Source: Bacteroidota bacterium (GTDB lineage Bacteria > Bacteroidota > Ignavibacteria > SZUA-365). Taken from it: a stretch of DNA of 48,160 nucleotides. The translations under genes were made by a program, and so were the position numbers. Below, piece after piece: positions 15,890-23,937 of this stretch (its first letter is position 1; each line of letters opens with the position of its first letter). The stretch spans positions 1 to 48,160 of the forward strand of contig JACZJN010000025.1 of the NCBI GenBank assembly GCA_014860565.1, given 5' to 3'. The notes under the pieces were generated by a model. It saw only the letters and a list, made by a program, of their open reading frames with translations. It did no database searches and had not been told where the DNA came from.

Positions 15890-18472
15890 ATGAGACGCAG
15901 TTCCCTCCACCTGCTGGTTGCACTCCTGTTTGTACCCGTATTCGCCCATGCTCAGCCCTCAAAGACGGCTGAAGGCATCTCTTTCGTGTACGCGAATGCC
16001 GAGGCCGCATCTGTTTCGCTTGTCGGCGATTTCAATGCCTGGTCGAAGGAAGCGCATCCGATGAGCAAGGCAGGCGACGGTACCTGGTCGGTGACCGTTT
16101 CTCTTCTTCCCGGGACCTACCAGTACGCGTACTCGGTCGATGGCAGCAGCATCGAAATCGATCCCAAGAATCCGCTGACCTTCGAATCCATCGACGGCCG
16201 GCGTTTGAATTCTCTTGTCTCGGTCTCTGATGACGGCAGCCTGCTCACCCAGGGATATCCCGTACGGATGAATCTTGATGACACGTACGAGAAAAAGGGC
16301 GGGACCGTGTATCTGAATATCGTTTTCCGTCACCACGTCCCCCTTTATTACAGCGCGGCTACCGATCGCATCGAGGCACCCTTCGTGCGTCAGCATGCGC
16401 TGCGCGATTATTTCCAGATGGCCGACGTGATCCAGCGCTATCCGAACGTCCATGCGACGGTGGTGCTCTCTCCGACCCTGCTCTGGCAGCTTCAGGAGAT
16501 TTATGTCAAGCGCCTCGAACCGTATATCAAGAAATACCGTGCAATGAATCCGTCGACAGCCGACATGGACGGCGCGCGTTTCCTTCGCGAAATGAAAGGC
16601 AAGACCGATCCGTGGATCGACGCCTGCCTCACGCCCGCCGAACAGTTGACCGAGAACGACAAGGCGTGGCTGTACAAGAACGAGTGGAACGCCTTCACCA
16701 TGAGCGAAGTGCGCCTGTACCGCTTCCCCGAACTGATGGAGCTGTACACCAAATGGCGCGACGCGAAGGGCAATCCGAGCTACACCGTCGATGAACTGCG
16801 CCTTCTGAAATTCTTCGCCATTTTCTCGAATTTCGACAGCGAATTCTACGAGCGGCGCGTGCCCCTGATTCAGACCGGTACCCGCATCTACCGCTCGCTC
16901 GACCTGCGCGACCTCGTGTCCTTCCGCAGCGACGGCAAATACTACCTCAAGCGCGCGATCACGGAAGACGATTGCCAGCGCATCGTCGCCTCGGCCTGGT
17001 ATATCATGGCCAGTATTCAGCCGGCATTCGACAAGACGAAATTCGACAGCCGCGCGATGATCGGACAGCTCGAGCTCGCCGCAACGTCGTATTCCGACGC
17101 CATCCTGCCGTTGTTGATCAACTCCGACGTCGCAAAGCAGGCGGATCCGGGCATCGGGCTGCCTGCAGCCTACATGCATCCCGAGGATGCCGATGCGCAG
17201 CTGAAGATGAGCCTCACCGCATATCAGAAATATTTCAACTACAAACCCACGGGCTACGTCGCTCCTTTCGGTGCGATCTCGCCCGCGGTGATTCCCCTGC
17301 TGAAGGATAATGGCTTCGACTGGTTCGTCTCCGACGAGCAGGTGCTGAAAAATTCTTCGCCGAAAAATCTGCCGAGCACGATTCCGTATTCGGTGACGGT
17401 CGACGGCAAGACGATGTACGGCGCGTTCTCGAATTCCCTGCTGACCAATCGCCTGAACTGGAGCTATCGCAATTACTACGCGGAAAACTCCGCCAACGAT
17501 TTCATCAGCAACGTGCTTGCGATGGCGCCGAATAATCCGAAGAAGCATGCGCTGGTGACCATCGTTATCGACGGCGATGACGCCTGGCAGTATTACCAGC
17601 GCGACATCGACGGCAAGGGCATCATGAACGGCATTTACCGCAAGCTGAATAAACTGTTCAAGACACGCGCGATCGTCTCGGTGACGCTCAGCGAATACGT
17701 GAAGGGCAACCGCATGCGCGGCATTCCCGCCAACAAGATCGAAGACTTCGATTCCATCAAGGAACTCGCCGCGGGCTCGCGCTTCAACGGCAAGTTCAAC
17801 ATGTGGATCGGCAGCCGCGATATGAACAAGGCATGGGATTACCTGCGGCAGGCGCGCGCCGATCTCGGCAAGGACGCCGCACCGGTCACCACCGTGGAAT
17901 ATCTTGACAACTTCACCAAGCAGCCGATGAACTTCTTCTACGCCGCGACCAGTCCCCACTGGATGCAGGAGTTCAATAGCAGTTCGTTGCAGGCGATGCC
18001 CCCGAAGCCGTTTGAACTGCAGTTCCGCAACCAGCTGGCCGACGCCTACGCGCTTGCCGGATTGGCGAAGCCGACCAAATTCGACGCCTTCATCAATCCT
18101 GCCGATTTCAATCCCGAGTGGAGCAAGCCACGCAAACGGACGACCGTGACCTTCCTCTGCAAGCTCGTGGATCGCGAAGCGATCACATCGGTATTCATTG
18201 CCGGCAACCGCAAGGAGCTGTCGAACATGGAGCCGAATACGATTCGCATGTGGGACAACGGCGAGAATGGCGACAAGAATTACGGCGACAACCAGTGGAC
18301 ACTGATCGTCGAGCTCGATGCTGGTGATCTGCTCTACAAGTACTGCAATTCCGGCGGTCAGGGCACCTGGGACGGCGCGGAAACCTTCCCCGATGAATGG
18401 CGCCGGGTCAAGATCGAAGGCGACAAGATGACGATCGAAGACATCTTCGCACGCATCAAGAACAAGTATTGA
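15890..18472 (+). CDS. Secreted GH57-like protein with CBM48 and CBM20-like modules (possible pseudoenzyme)
   Basis: An 860-aa protein. Signal peptide of 21 residues ends FAHA before QPS. An N-terminal CBM48/AMPK-type glycogen-binding domain (about 30-90: SVSLVGDFNAWS, GDGTWSVTVSLLPGTYQYAY) is followed by a GH57-type (beta/alpha)7 domain: IVFRHHVPLYY (145-154) at the family HxHQP position, ATSYSDAILPLL (398-409), GYVAPFGAIS (455-464) and VIDGDDAWQYY (559-569). A starch-binding CBM20-like domain closes the protein (about 745-845). In GH57 the GMWPSEGSVS motif carries the nucleophile Glu; here that position is Phe460, while the acid/base Asp region (Asp561) is kept. The protein may therefore bind rather than hydrolyse alpha-glucan. 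A terminator follows directly. Confidence 0.85.
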   Translation: MRRSSLHLLVALLFVPVFAHAQPSKTAEGISFVYANAEAASVSLVGDFNAWSKEAHPMSKAGDGTWSVTVSLLPGTYQYAYSVDGSSIEIDPKNPLTFESIDGRRLNSLVSVSDDGSLLTQGYPVRMNLDDTYEKKGGTVYLNIVFRHHVPLYYSAATDRIEAPFVRQHALRDYFQMADVIQRYPNVHATVVLSPTLLWQLQEIYVKRLEPYIKKYRAMNPSTADMDGARFLREMKGKTDPWIDACLTPAEQLTENDKAWLYKNEWNAFTMSEVRLYRFPELMELYTKWRDAKGNPSYTVDELRLLKFFAIFSNFDSEFYERRVPLIQTGTRIYRSLDLRDLVSFRSDGKYYLKRAITEDDCQRIVASAWYIMASIQPAFDKTKFDSRAMIGQLELAATSYSDAILPLLINSDVAKQADPGIGLPAAYMHPEDADAQLKMSLTAYQKYFNYKPTGYVAPFGAISPAVIPLLKDNGFDWFVSDEQVLKNSSPKNLPSTIPYSVTVDGKTMYGAFSNSLLTNRLNWSYRNYYAENSANDFISNVLAMAPNNPKKHALVTIVIDGDDAWQYYQRDIDGKGIMNGIYRKLNKLFKTRAIVSVTLSEYVKGNRMRGIPANKIEDFDSIKELAAGSRFNGKFNMWIGSRDMNKAWDYLRQARADLGKDAAPVTTVEYLDNFTKQPMNFFYAATSPHWMQEFNSSSLQAMPPKPFELQFRNQLADAYALAGLAKPTKFDAFINPADFNPEWSKPRKRTTVTFLCKLVDREAITSVFIAGNRKELSNMEPNTIRMWDNGENGDKNYGDNQWTLIVELDAGDLLYKYCNSGGQGTWDGAETFPDEWRRVKIEGDKMTIEDIFARIKNKY

Positions 18473-18489
18473 TTCTTTCGTGAAACGAC

Positions 18490-18528
18490 GAGGCTGTCTT
18501 CATTTCTGATGGCAGCCTCTTTTTTTTT
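18490..18528 (+). terminator. Rho-independent terminator after the GH57-like gene
   Basis: Stem GAGGCTG/CAGCCTC (18490-18496, 18513-18519), loop able to pair further, followed by nine T (18520-18528). It lies 17 nt after the stop at 18472 and just before the HD gene start. Confidence 0.85.
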
Positions 18529-18541
18529 CCCCGCGAGACGC

Positions 18542-19159
18542 ATGGACTCACCGCTTCCACTCTACAATCAGACGCATTTCACGCGCCAGGATCTGATTGA
18601 CGCGATTGCGACGAAACTTGATCCGGTCGAATTGACCACCGTGCTCGGCGCGTACGAGATGGCCAGCAGCGTGCACGAATATCAGCGGCGCAATGATTCT
18701 ACCCCCTATTTCTGGCATCTCTCGCGCGTTGCGCGCATCGTCATCGACGAACTGCACTACCTCAATGCCGATGTCATCAGCGCGGCATTGCTTCACGACG
18801 TGCTCGAGGATTCCGACATCATCACCGCCGAGGTCCTCAAGTACAATTTCAGCGCCTACATTTCCTACATCGTGGAGGTGCTGACGAAAAACATCCGTCT
18901 GCTGGGGATGCAGCGGGAGCAGGAAGACAGCGACTATGTCGAACGCCTGCGCTTCAGCAGCATCGACTGCAAAATCATTAAGTTTGCCGAACGCCTCGAT
19001 AATTACCGCTGTCTTGAATTCGGCGTCAAACGCAATCCTTTCGGCTACATCGAAGCCACCGAGCGTGACTATTACCCGATCGCACGGGAAGAGCAGAACG
19101 AAATGCTCGATCGCATCGTTGAGGAAATGGACCGAATCAAGCGCAAACTTTTCTCCTGA
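18542..19159 (+). CDS. SpoT-like HD hydrolase domain protein (possible small alarmone hydrolase)
   Basis: A 205-aa protein aligning with the hydrolase half of Rel/SpoT: FWHLSRVARIVIDELHYLNADVI with His59, ALLHDVLEDSDI (His85-Asp86, Glu89-Asp90) and KFAERLDNYRCL at the place of KLADRLHNMRTL. The metal-ligand Asp of the latter motif is Glu150 here, a conservative change. No synthetase domain is present, so a stand-alone (p)ppGpp hydrolase is a reasonable inference, with a generic HD phosphohydrolase as alternative. The start ATG 18542 lies just after the terminator; an upstream frame reads through the terminator and was rejected. dtd follows after 12 bp. Confidence 0.8.
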   Translation: MDSPLPLYNQTHFTRQDLIDAIATKLDPVELTTVLGAYEMASSVHEYQRRNDSTPYFWHLSRVARIVIDELHYLNADVISAALLHDVLEDSDIITAEVLKYNFSAYISYIVEVLTKNIRLLGMQREQEDSDYVERLRFSSIDCKIIKFAERLDNYRCLEFGVKRNPFGYIEATERDYYPIAREEQNEMLDRIVEEMDRIKRKLFS

Positions 19160-19171
19160 ACACTCCGCCCC

Positions 19172-19657
19172 ATGCGCATACTCATTCAACGTGTCAGCCG
19201 CGCCCGCGTCACTGTGGGTGAAGCCGTTCCCCGCATCTGCGGGGAGATCGGTCCGGGACTGCTCGTGCTCTGCGGCGTGCGGCACGGTGATACCGACGAC
19301 GACGCCGTGTATCTCGCCTCTCGCGTGGCGCGTTTGCGCGTGTTCAGCGACAGTGAGGGCAAAATGAACCTGTCGCTGCTTGATACGGGCGGCGCTGCCC
19401 TGGTTGTCTCCCAGTTCACGCTTCACGCAGACACGCGCAAGGGCAATCGTCCCAGCTACGGCCATGCCGCCGAGCCCGTGCTTGCCGAGCGGCTCTACGA
19501 TCGTTTTGTGGAAGAACTGCGCACGCTGCTCGGGAGCGATCGCGTGGGCACCGGGGAATTCGCCGCCATGATGCAGGTCGAACTGGTGAACGACGGGCCG
19601 GTCACCGTCACCGTGAAAAGCAAATCCGAGTACGCGGCAGGGAACGGAGATGACTGA
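19172..19657 (+). CDS. dtd: D-aminoacyl-tRNA deacylase
   Basis: A 161-aa DTD enzyme that removes D-amino acids and glycine mischarged on tRNA. Family signatures present: [15 protein letters not shown] at the N-terminus, [18 protein letters not shown] (the SQxxL motif) and NDGPVTVTV (the Gly-cisPro motif is GP here). Length is slightly above the usual 145-150 aa because of a short C-terminal tail. Its end overlaps the following metalloenzyme gene by 8 bp, suggesting cotranscription with the HD hydrolase and metalloenzyme. Confidence 0.95.
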   Translation: MRILIQRVSRARVTVGEAVPRICGEIGPGLLVLCGVRHGDTDDDAVYLASRVARLRVFSDSEGKMNLSLLDTGGAALVVSQFTLHADTRKGNRPSYGHAAEPVLAERLYDRFVEELRTLLGSDRVGTGEFAAMMQVELVNDGPVTVTVKSKSEYAAGNGDD

Positions 19658-20582
19658 GCACTCGCCCGGCCGGCGCGTTCTTCTCGTCTTTCTCGACGGC
19701 CTCGGCATCGGAGCGAAGGACCCGCGCCGCAATCCGCTGTTCAACGCGCGTCCCCGCTTTCTGACTTCCCTCCTCGGAGGCACACTCCCTTCCCTGGGCA
19801 ACCGCATCATTGAAAGCAGCGAGGCGATGTGTGTCCCGCTGGATCCGAATCTGGGCGTGCGGGGACTTCCCCAAAGCGGTACAGGACAGGCGACACTCTA
19901 CACGGGCATCAATGCCGCACGCATCATCCATCAACATTTTGGTCCGTATCTGTATTCGACGCTCAAGCCGATCGTCGAGGCACACAGTATTTTCGCACAG
20001 CTGAAGAACACCGGTCACAGCCATCCCGTCGCGCTGGCCAACGCCTTCCCGCAGCGCTTTTTCGATTATCTGGAAGGTCCTCGCCGCCGCATCGTCGCAG
20101 GCATGTATGCCGCCCTGACCGCGGGCGTGCGCTTCCGTGATATCGACGACTTGAAAAACGGTACCGCCGTTTCCACCGACATCACCGCCGAGCGCTGGAA
20201 GGCGATCGGACATCCCGATGCCCCGGTAATCACTCCCTACGAGGCAGGCGCCACGCTCGCACGCGTGGCCGATGCACAGACGTTCACGCTGTTCGAGTAT
20301 TTCAGCACCGACAAGGCCGGACATGAAATGAACAGCGCGAAAGCGAACCACGTGCTGGGTGAAGTCGACGAACTGCTTCGGGGCATCTACGATCATGTGG
20401 ACCGCACGCGCACGCTGGTCATCGTGACCAGCGACCACGGCAACATGGAGGAAATCGGCATCAAGACGCATACCCGCCACCCGGTGCCCGCCATCCTGTT
20501 TGGCGACTGGAAGGGATTTCCGAAGGACGGACTCGTTTCTCTCTCGCATCTTGTTCCCTCCATTCGTAGTTTTTTAGGATAG
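19650..20582 (+). CDS. Alkaline phosphatase superfamily metalloenzyme (iPGM-like)
   Basis: A 310-aa member of the metalloenzyme/iPGM clan. N-terminal metal Asp in [15 protein letters not shown] (Asp16), nucleophile-region [14 protein letters not shown] (Ser76 or Thr78), [21 protein letters not shown] and [13 protein letters not shown], which together supply the binuclear metal ligands. It is shorter than cofactor-independent phosphoglycerate mutase (about 510 aa) because it lacks that enzyme's large insertion, so it is probably a different phosphatase/phosphotransferase. The start overlaps dtd by 8 bp. comEC begins 61 bp downstream. Substrate unknown. Confidence 0.85.
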   Translation: MTEHSPGRRVLLVFLDGLGIGAKDPRRNPLFNARPRFLTSLLGGTLPSLGNRIIESSEAMCVPLDPNLGVRGLPQSGTGQATLYTGINAARIIHQHFGPYLYSTLKPIVEAHSIFAQLKNTGHSHPVALANAFPQRFFDYLEGPRRRIVAGMYAALTAGVRFRDIDDLKNGTAVSTDITAERWKAIGHPDAPVITPYEAGATLARVADAQTFTLFEYFSTDKAGHEMNSAKANHVLGEVDELLRGIYDHVDRTRTLVIVTSDHGNMEEIGIKTHTRHPVPAILFGDWKGFPKDGLVSLSHLVPSIRSFLG

Positions 20583-20643
20583 GACACCGGGCGGCACAGG
20601 GAAACGCGCCGCCTGCTGACACGATCGATCAGGGAGAATCATC

Positions 20644-23064
20644 ATGCGTCATCCGTGGCGCAGCGTCGCGCTCCTTCCGGCGATGCGCATATTCCTTTTC
20701 CTCGCCGCTGGCATCCTCCTGCAATGGCATGCGCCCTGCGGAGAGCATGTCTTGAGAGTCGCCGCTGTCACAGTGCTGGCGCTCTCCATCATTCTGCTGC
20801 TGGCCGAACGGCGGCAGCCGCTGCTGCAGCTGCCCCGCGACGTCACCCTGACGCTGCTCCTCCTTCTGTGCGGCATGCTGCTCTGCGCGCATGCGCTCGC
20901 GAGCTTTCCGCTCGATCTTCTGCCCTACGCGGACTTGAAGGAGAAGGTACAGCTTCGCGGGACGGTCGTCTCGAATCCGCGGGTCGCGGATGATCGACAG
21001 CGCTGCACGGTCGAGGCCTCGCAGGTGATTGTGGGCACCGATACCGTGCGGGTAGCCGGACGCGTGCTGCTCTCGTACAATCTGAGCCGCTACGATGATC
21101 GCGACACGCTCGTGCCTCTTCGCATCGGCGACATCATCCAGGCGCGCTGCAGATTGCGAACACCGCGTCCCCCTCGTAATCCCCATGCCTTCGACGCGCG
21201 CAGCTGGGTGCTGCAGGAAGGAGCGCTGCTGCAGGCCTCGGTTTCGAAGGGTGGCGATGTACATCGACATGACGCAGGACACGCATCCTGGTGGAGGCTT
21301 CGCATCGCCGCCTTGCTCGTTGCGCTGCGCGATGGTATCACGTGCCTGTACCGACCACGGCATGCCGCGGTTATGAGCGGTCTTCTGCTCGGCGACCGCA
21401 GCGGCATTGACGAGGATACGTTCGACGACTTTCGCCGTTCAGGTATCATGCACATCCTCGCGGTATCGGGACTGCATGCGGGCATTGTGCTGATGATGGC
21501 GTTTGTTCCGCTCGAACGTCTGCGTTTCCCGCTGCGCGCCGCAGCCGCGCTTTCCTTTCTCTGGACCTTTGCCGCGGTGACCGGCTTCGCTCCTCCGGTG
21601 ACGCGGGCGACACTCATGGCGACGCTCTTTCTCGGGGGTGTCCTGCTGCAGCGCGCCGGCAGCAGCATCAACGCGCTGGCCGTCGCAGGTGTCATCATCA
21701 CGGTGATTGATCCTCTGGCAATACTCGGTCTGAGCTTCCAGCTTTCATTCGGCGCGGTGCTCGGCATCCTGCTCTTCCATGACCGCATCCAGTGTTCTCT
21801 CACCGCACTGCTCCCGCGTCGTCTGCGCGGCAAGGCAGCCGGCGCAGTGCTCGCACTGGTCGCACTGACCATCTCCGCGCAGTCGCTGACGCTGCCCATG
21901 CTGGCAATGAATTTCGGACAGCTCAGTGCATCGGGATTGCTGACGAATGTCATCGCCGTTCCGCTCGTATTCGTCGTCGTCTGCTGCGGCATTCTCTCCG
22001 TGCTCATCTTCCCACTCTGGGTCACGGCGGCGAAGCTGTTTGCCGCGACGGCGGCGGCGGCATTGGATCTGATCATCATCGTTTCCAACCACCTGGCGGC
22101 GGTTCCCGGTGCCGTCATCGACCTTCCCGCGCTTCCATCCGCGGCGATGATTCTGTATGTTTCCGCTATCGCCTATCTTTCCGCAACCCCGGGTCGCATG
22201 CGTCAGAAACTCGTTCTCCTCACCCTTTTCATACTCACCGCCATCGTCACCGGCTCGGCGCTGACACCCTCCGCGCTTCCGCGTCTGCGAGTGACGTTCC
22301 TGGATGTCGGTCAGGGCGACGCGACGCTAATCGAGATTCCCGGGAGCGATCCCTGGCTGATCGATACGGGCCCCGGCGGCGCGCATGGCAACAGCGGCAC
22401 ACAGACCATCATCCCGTATCTGCGCGCCAACGGCATCGGCCGACTGGCCGCGATGGTTATCACGCATCCAGACGACGACCATCGCGGCGGCGCGGCGGCG
22501 GTGCTCGAGGGCATTCGGGTCGACAGTGTGTATATCAGCTGCAGCTGGCCAACGGAGGGCGAGGCCGGAACACTGCTCGCATTGATGAGGACGCGGACAC
22601 GTGGAGTACGAGACGTGCGGGCGGGCGAACGCTTCACCCCGGGCGGACAGGCGCGATTGTATGTGCTTTCACCTCCCGCGGATGGGGATTGCGTCCCGTC
22701 AAACGAAAATTCCGTCGTGATTATGCTGGTGTACGGAAAGACTCGCTTTCTTTTCACCGGCGATGCCGACGTCGCAGCCGAGCGGCGTATGATCGCGCGC
22801 TACGACACCTTCCTTCGTGCCGATGTGCTCAAGGTGGGACATCACGGCAGCACGACCAGCACAAGCCCGGGCTTCGCCGTGAAGGTGAAGCCGAAGCATG
22901 CCGTGATCTGTGTGGGACGCAATAATCAGTTCAACCACCCGCGGCAGGAAGTACTCAACCGCCTGCGGCTGGTGGGTGCACGGATTTATCGCACGGATAT
23001 CGACGGAGCGGTGATCTTCGAATCGGACGGACATCGCGTGTCCAGACTCCGCTGGTCGAAATAG
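20644..23064 (+). CDS. comEC: ComEC/Rec2 family DNA-uptake channel protein
   Basis: An 806-aa polytopic protein with three parts: N-terminal helices and a DUF4131-type soluble region (about 1-210), the competence core with SGIMHILAVSGLHAGIVL (about 265-282) and many helices, and a C-terminal metallo-beta-lactamase domain starting FLDVGQGDATLIE (about 553), with ITHPDDDHRGG and KVGHHGSTTS. ComEC forms the inner-membrane channel for single-stranded DNA in natural transformation; the MBL part is thought to degrade the other strand. An AGGGAG Shine-Dalgarno precedes ATG 20644. It is convergent with truA. Its presence suggests natural competence, though other competence genes are not in the window. 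Confidence 0.93.
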   Translation: MRHPWRSVALLPAMRIFLFLAAGILLQWHAPCGEHVLRVAAVTVLALSIILLLAERRQPLLQLPRDVTLTLLLLLCGMLLCAHALASFPLDLLPYADLKEKVQLRGTVVSNPRVADDRQRCTVEASQVIVGTDTVRVAGRVLLSYNLSRYDDRDTLVPLRIGDIIQARCRLRTPRPPRNPHAFDARSWVLQEGALLQASVSKGGDVHRHDAGHASWWRLRIAALLVALRDGITCLYRPRHAAVMSGLLLGDRSGIDEDTFDDFRRSGIMHILAVSGLHAGIVLMMAFVPLERLRFPLRAAAALSFLWTFAAVTGFAPPVTRATLMATLFLGGVLLQRAGSSINALAVAGVIITVIDPLAILGLSFQLSFGAVLGILLFHDRIQCSLTALLPRRLRGKAAGAVLALVALTISAQSLTLPMLAMNFGQLSASGLLTNVIAVPLVFVVVCCGILSVLIFPLWVTAAKLFAATAAAALDLIIIVSNHLAAVPGAVIDLPALPSAAMILYVSAIAYLSATPGRMRQKLVLLTLFILTAIVTGSALTPSALPRLRVTFLDVGQGDATLIEIPGSDPWLIDTGPGGAHGNSGTQTIIPYLRANGIGRLAAMVITHPDDDHRGGAAAVLEGIRVDSVYISCSWPTEGEAGTLLALMRTRTRGVRDVRAGERFTPGGQARLYVLSPPADGDCVPSNENSVVIMLVYGKTRFLFTGDADVAAERRMIARYDTFLRADVLKVGHHGSTTSTSPGFAVKVKPKHAVICVGRNNQFNHPRQEVLNRLRLVGARIYRTDIDGAVIFESDGHRVSRLRWSK

Positions 23065-23118
23065 ACACCCCCTCCGACCAACGCCCCCTGCCGGTGATTC
23101 GTCACTCGTCTTTTCTCA

Positions 23119-23937
23119 CTACTCTTCCATTTCCCTTGCCATGCGCAGTTCATTCATGATTTCATTCACCTGCGCACGCTCGTCTTCGCTGTACCCCACC
23201 TCGGTCAGTACCAGTCCGTGCGCGGGTGCAAGCATGGGTGCGCGGCCCCGATCACGTGCGGCAAGCATCGAGATGAATTCTTTCGGCGTGATGCGCTGGC
23301 GGCCGACATGCACGATGCCGCCGACCAGACACCGCACCATGCCCTGCAGGAAGCGGTTCGCCCGGATGCGAAAGCGGCTCACGAGTTCGTCACTCTCCCA
23401 CGACGCATCGAACACGTGGCAGTAGTGATGCGGCATGCTGGCGACATGTTTGGAGAAAGTCGTGAAGTCATGTGTCCCGCGCAGGGCGTCGACCACCTGC
23501 CGTATGGCATCATGATCGAGCGAGGCATAGAGTATCCATTGCTGGCGGCGGTCGAGTGAGATTCGTTCCTGAACAATCGTGTATTCGTAGGAACGGGAGG
23601 AAGCGGTAAAACGGGCATGAAACTCCGGATCAACTTCCACGGTCTCGCGGATGGTGATATCGAGAGGAAGTTCCGCGTTGAGGGCCCGTGTGACCGTCCC
23701 GGCATCGAGCCGGCTGTGGAGGTCGAAATGCGCCACCTGTCCCGTCGCATGCACGCCCGCATCGGTGCGGCCCGCCCCATGAACGCGGACGGACTGCTGA
23801 AACAGCCGCTGCAATGCCAGCTCCATTTCTCCCTGTACCGAACGACCGTTCGGCTGCAGCTGCCACCCGACGAAATCGGTGCCATCGTATTCGATGCGAA
23901 CGCGAAACCGTCTGCGCTGTTCTTCAACCATACTCAT
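23119..23937 (-). CDS. truA: tRNA pseudouridine(38-40) synthase
   Basis: A 272-aa TruA. Characteristic segments are RIEYDGTDFVGWQLQPN (14-30), AGRTDAGVHATGQVAHFD with the catalytic Asp59, and MVRCLVGGIVHVGR. It isomerises uridines 38-40 in the anticodon arm of tRNAs. ATG 23937 overlaps the glnE stop by 4 bp (ATGA), so the two are cotranscribed. Confidence 0.96.
   Translation of the reverse strand: MSMVEEQRRRFRVRIEYDGTDFVGWQLQPNGRSVQGEMELALQRLFQQSVRVHGAGRTDAGVHATGQVAHFDLHSRLDAGTVTRALNAELPLDITIRETVEVDPEFHARFTASSRSYEYTIVQERISLDRRQQWILYASLDHDAIRQVVDALRGTHDFTTFSKHVASMPHHYCHVFDASWESDELVSRFRIRANRFLQGMVRCLVGGIVHVGRQRITPKEFISMLAARDRGRAPMLAPAHGLVLTEVGYSEDERAQVNEIMNELRMAREMEE

Noticed and set aside
15959-17959. 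666-codon open frame antisense to the GH57-like gene
   Set aside because: Composition is typical of a GC-rich shadow frame, no homology-like motifs, and the sense strand carries a clear signal peptide and domains.
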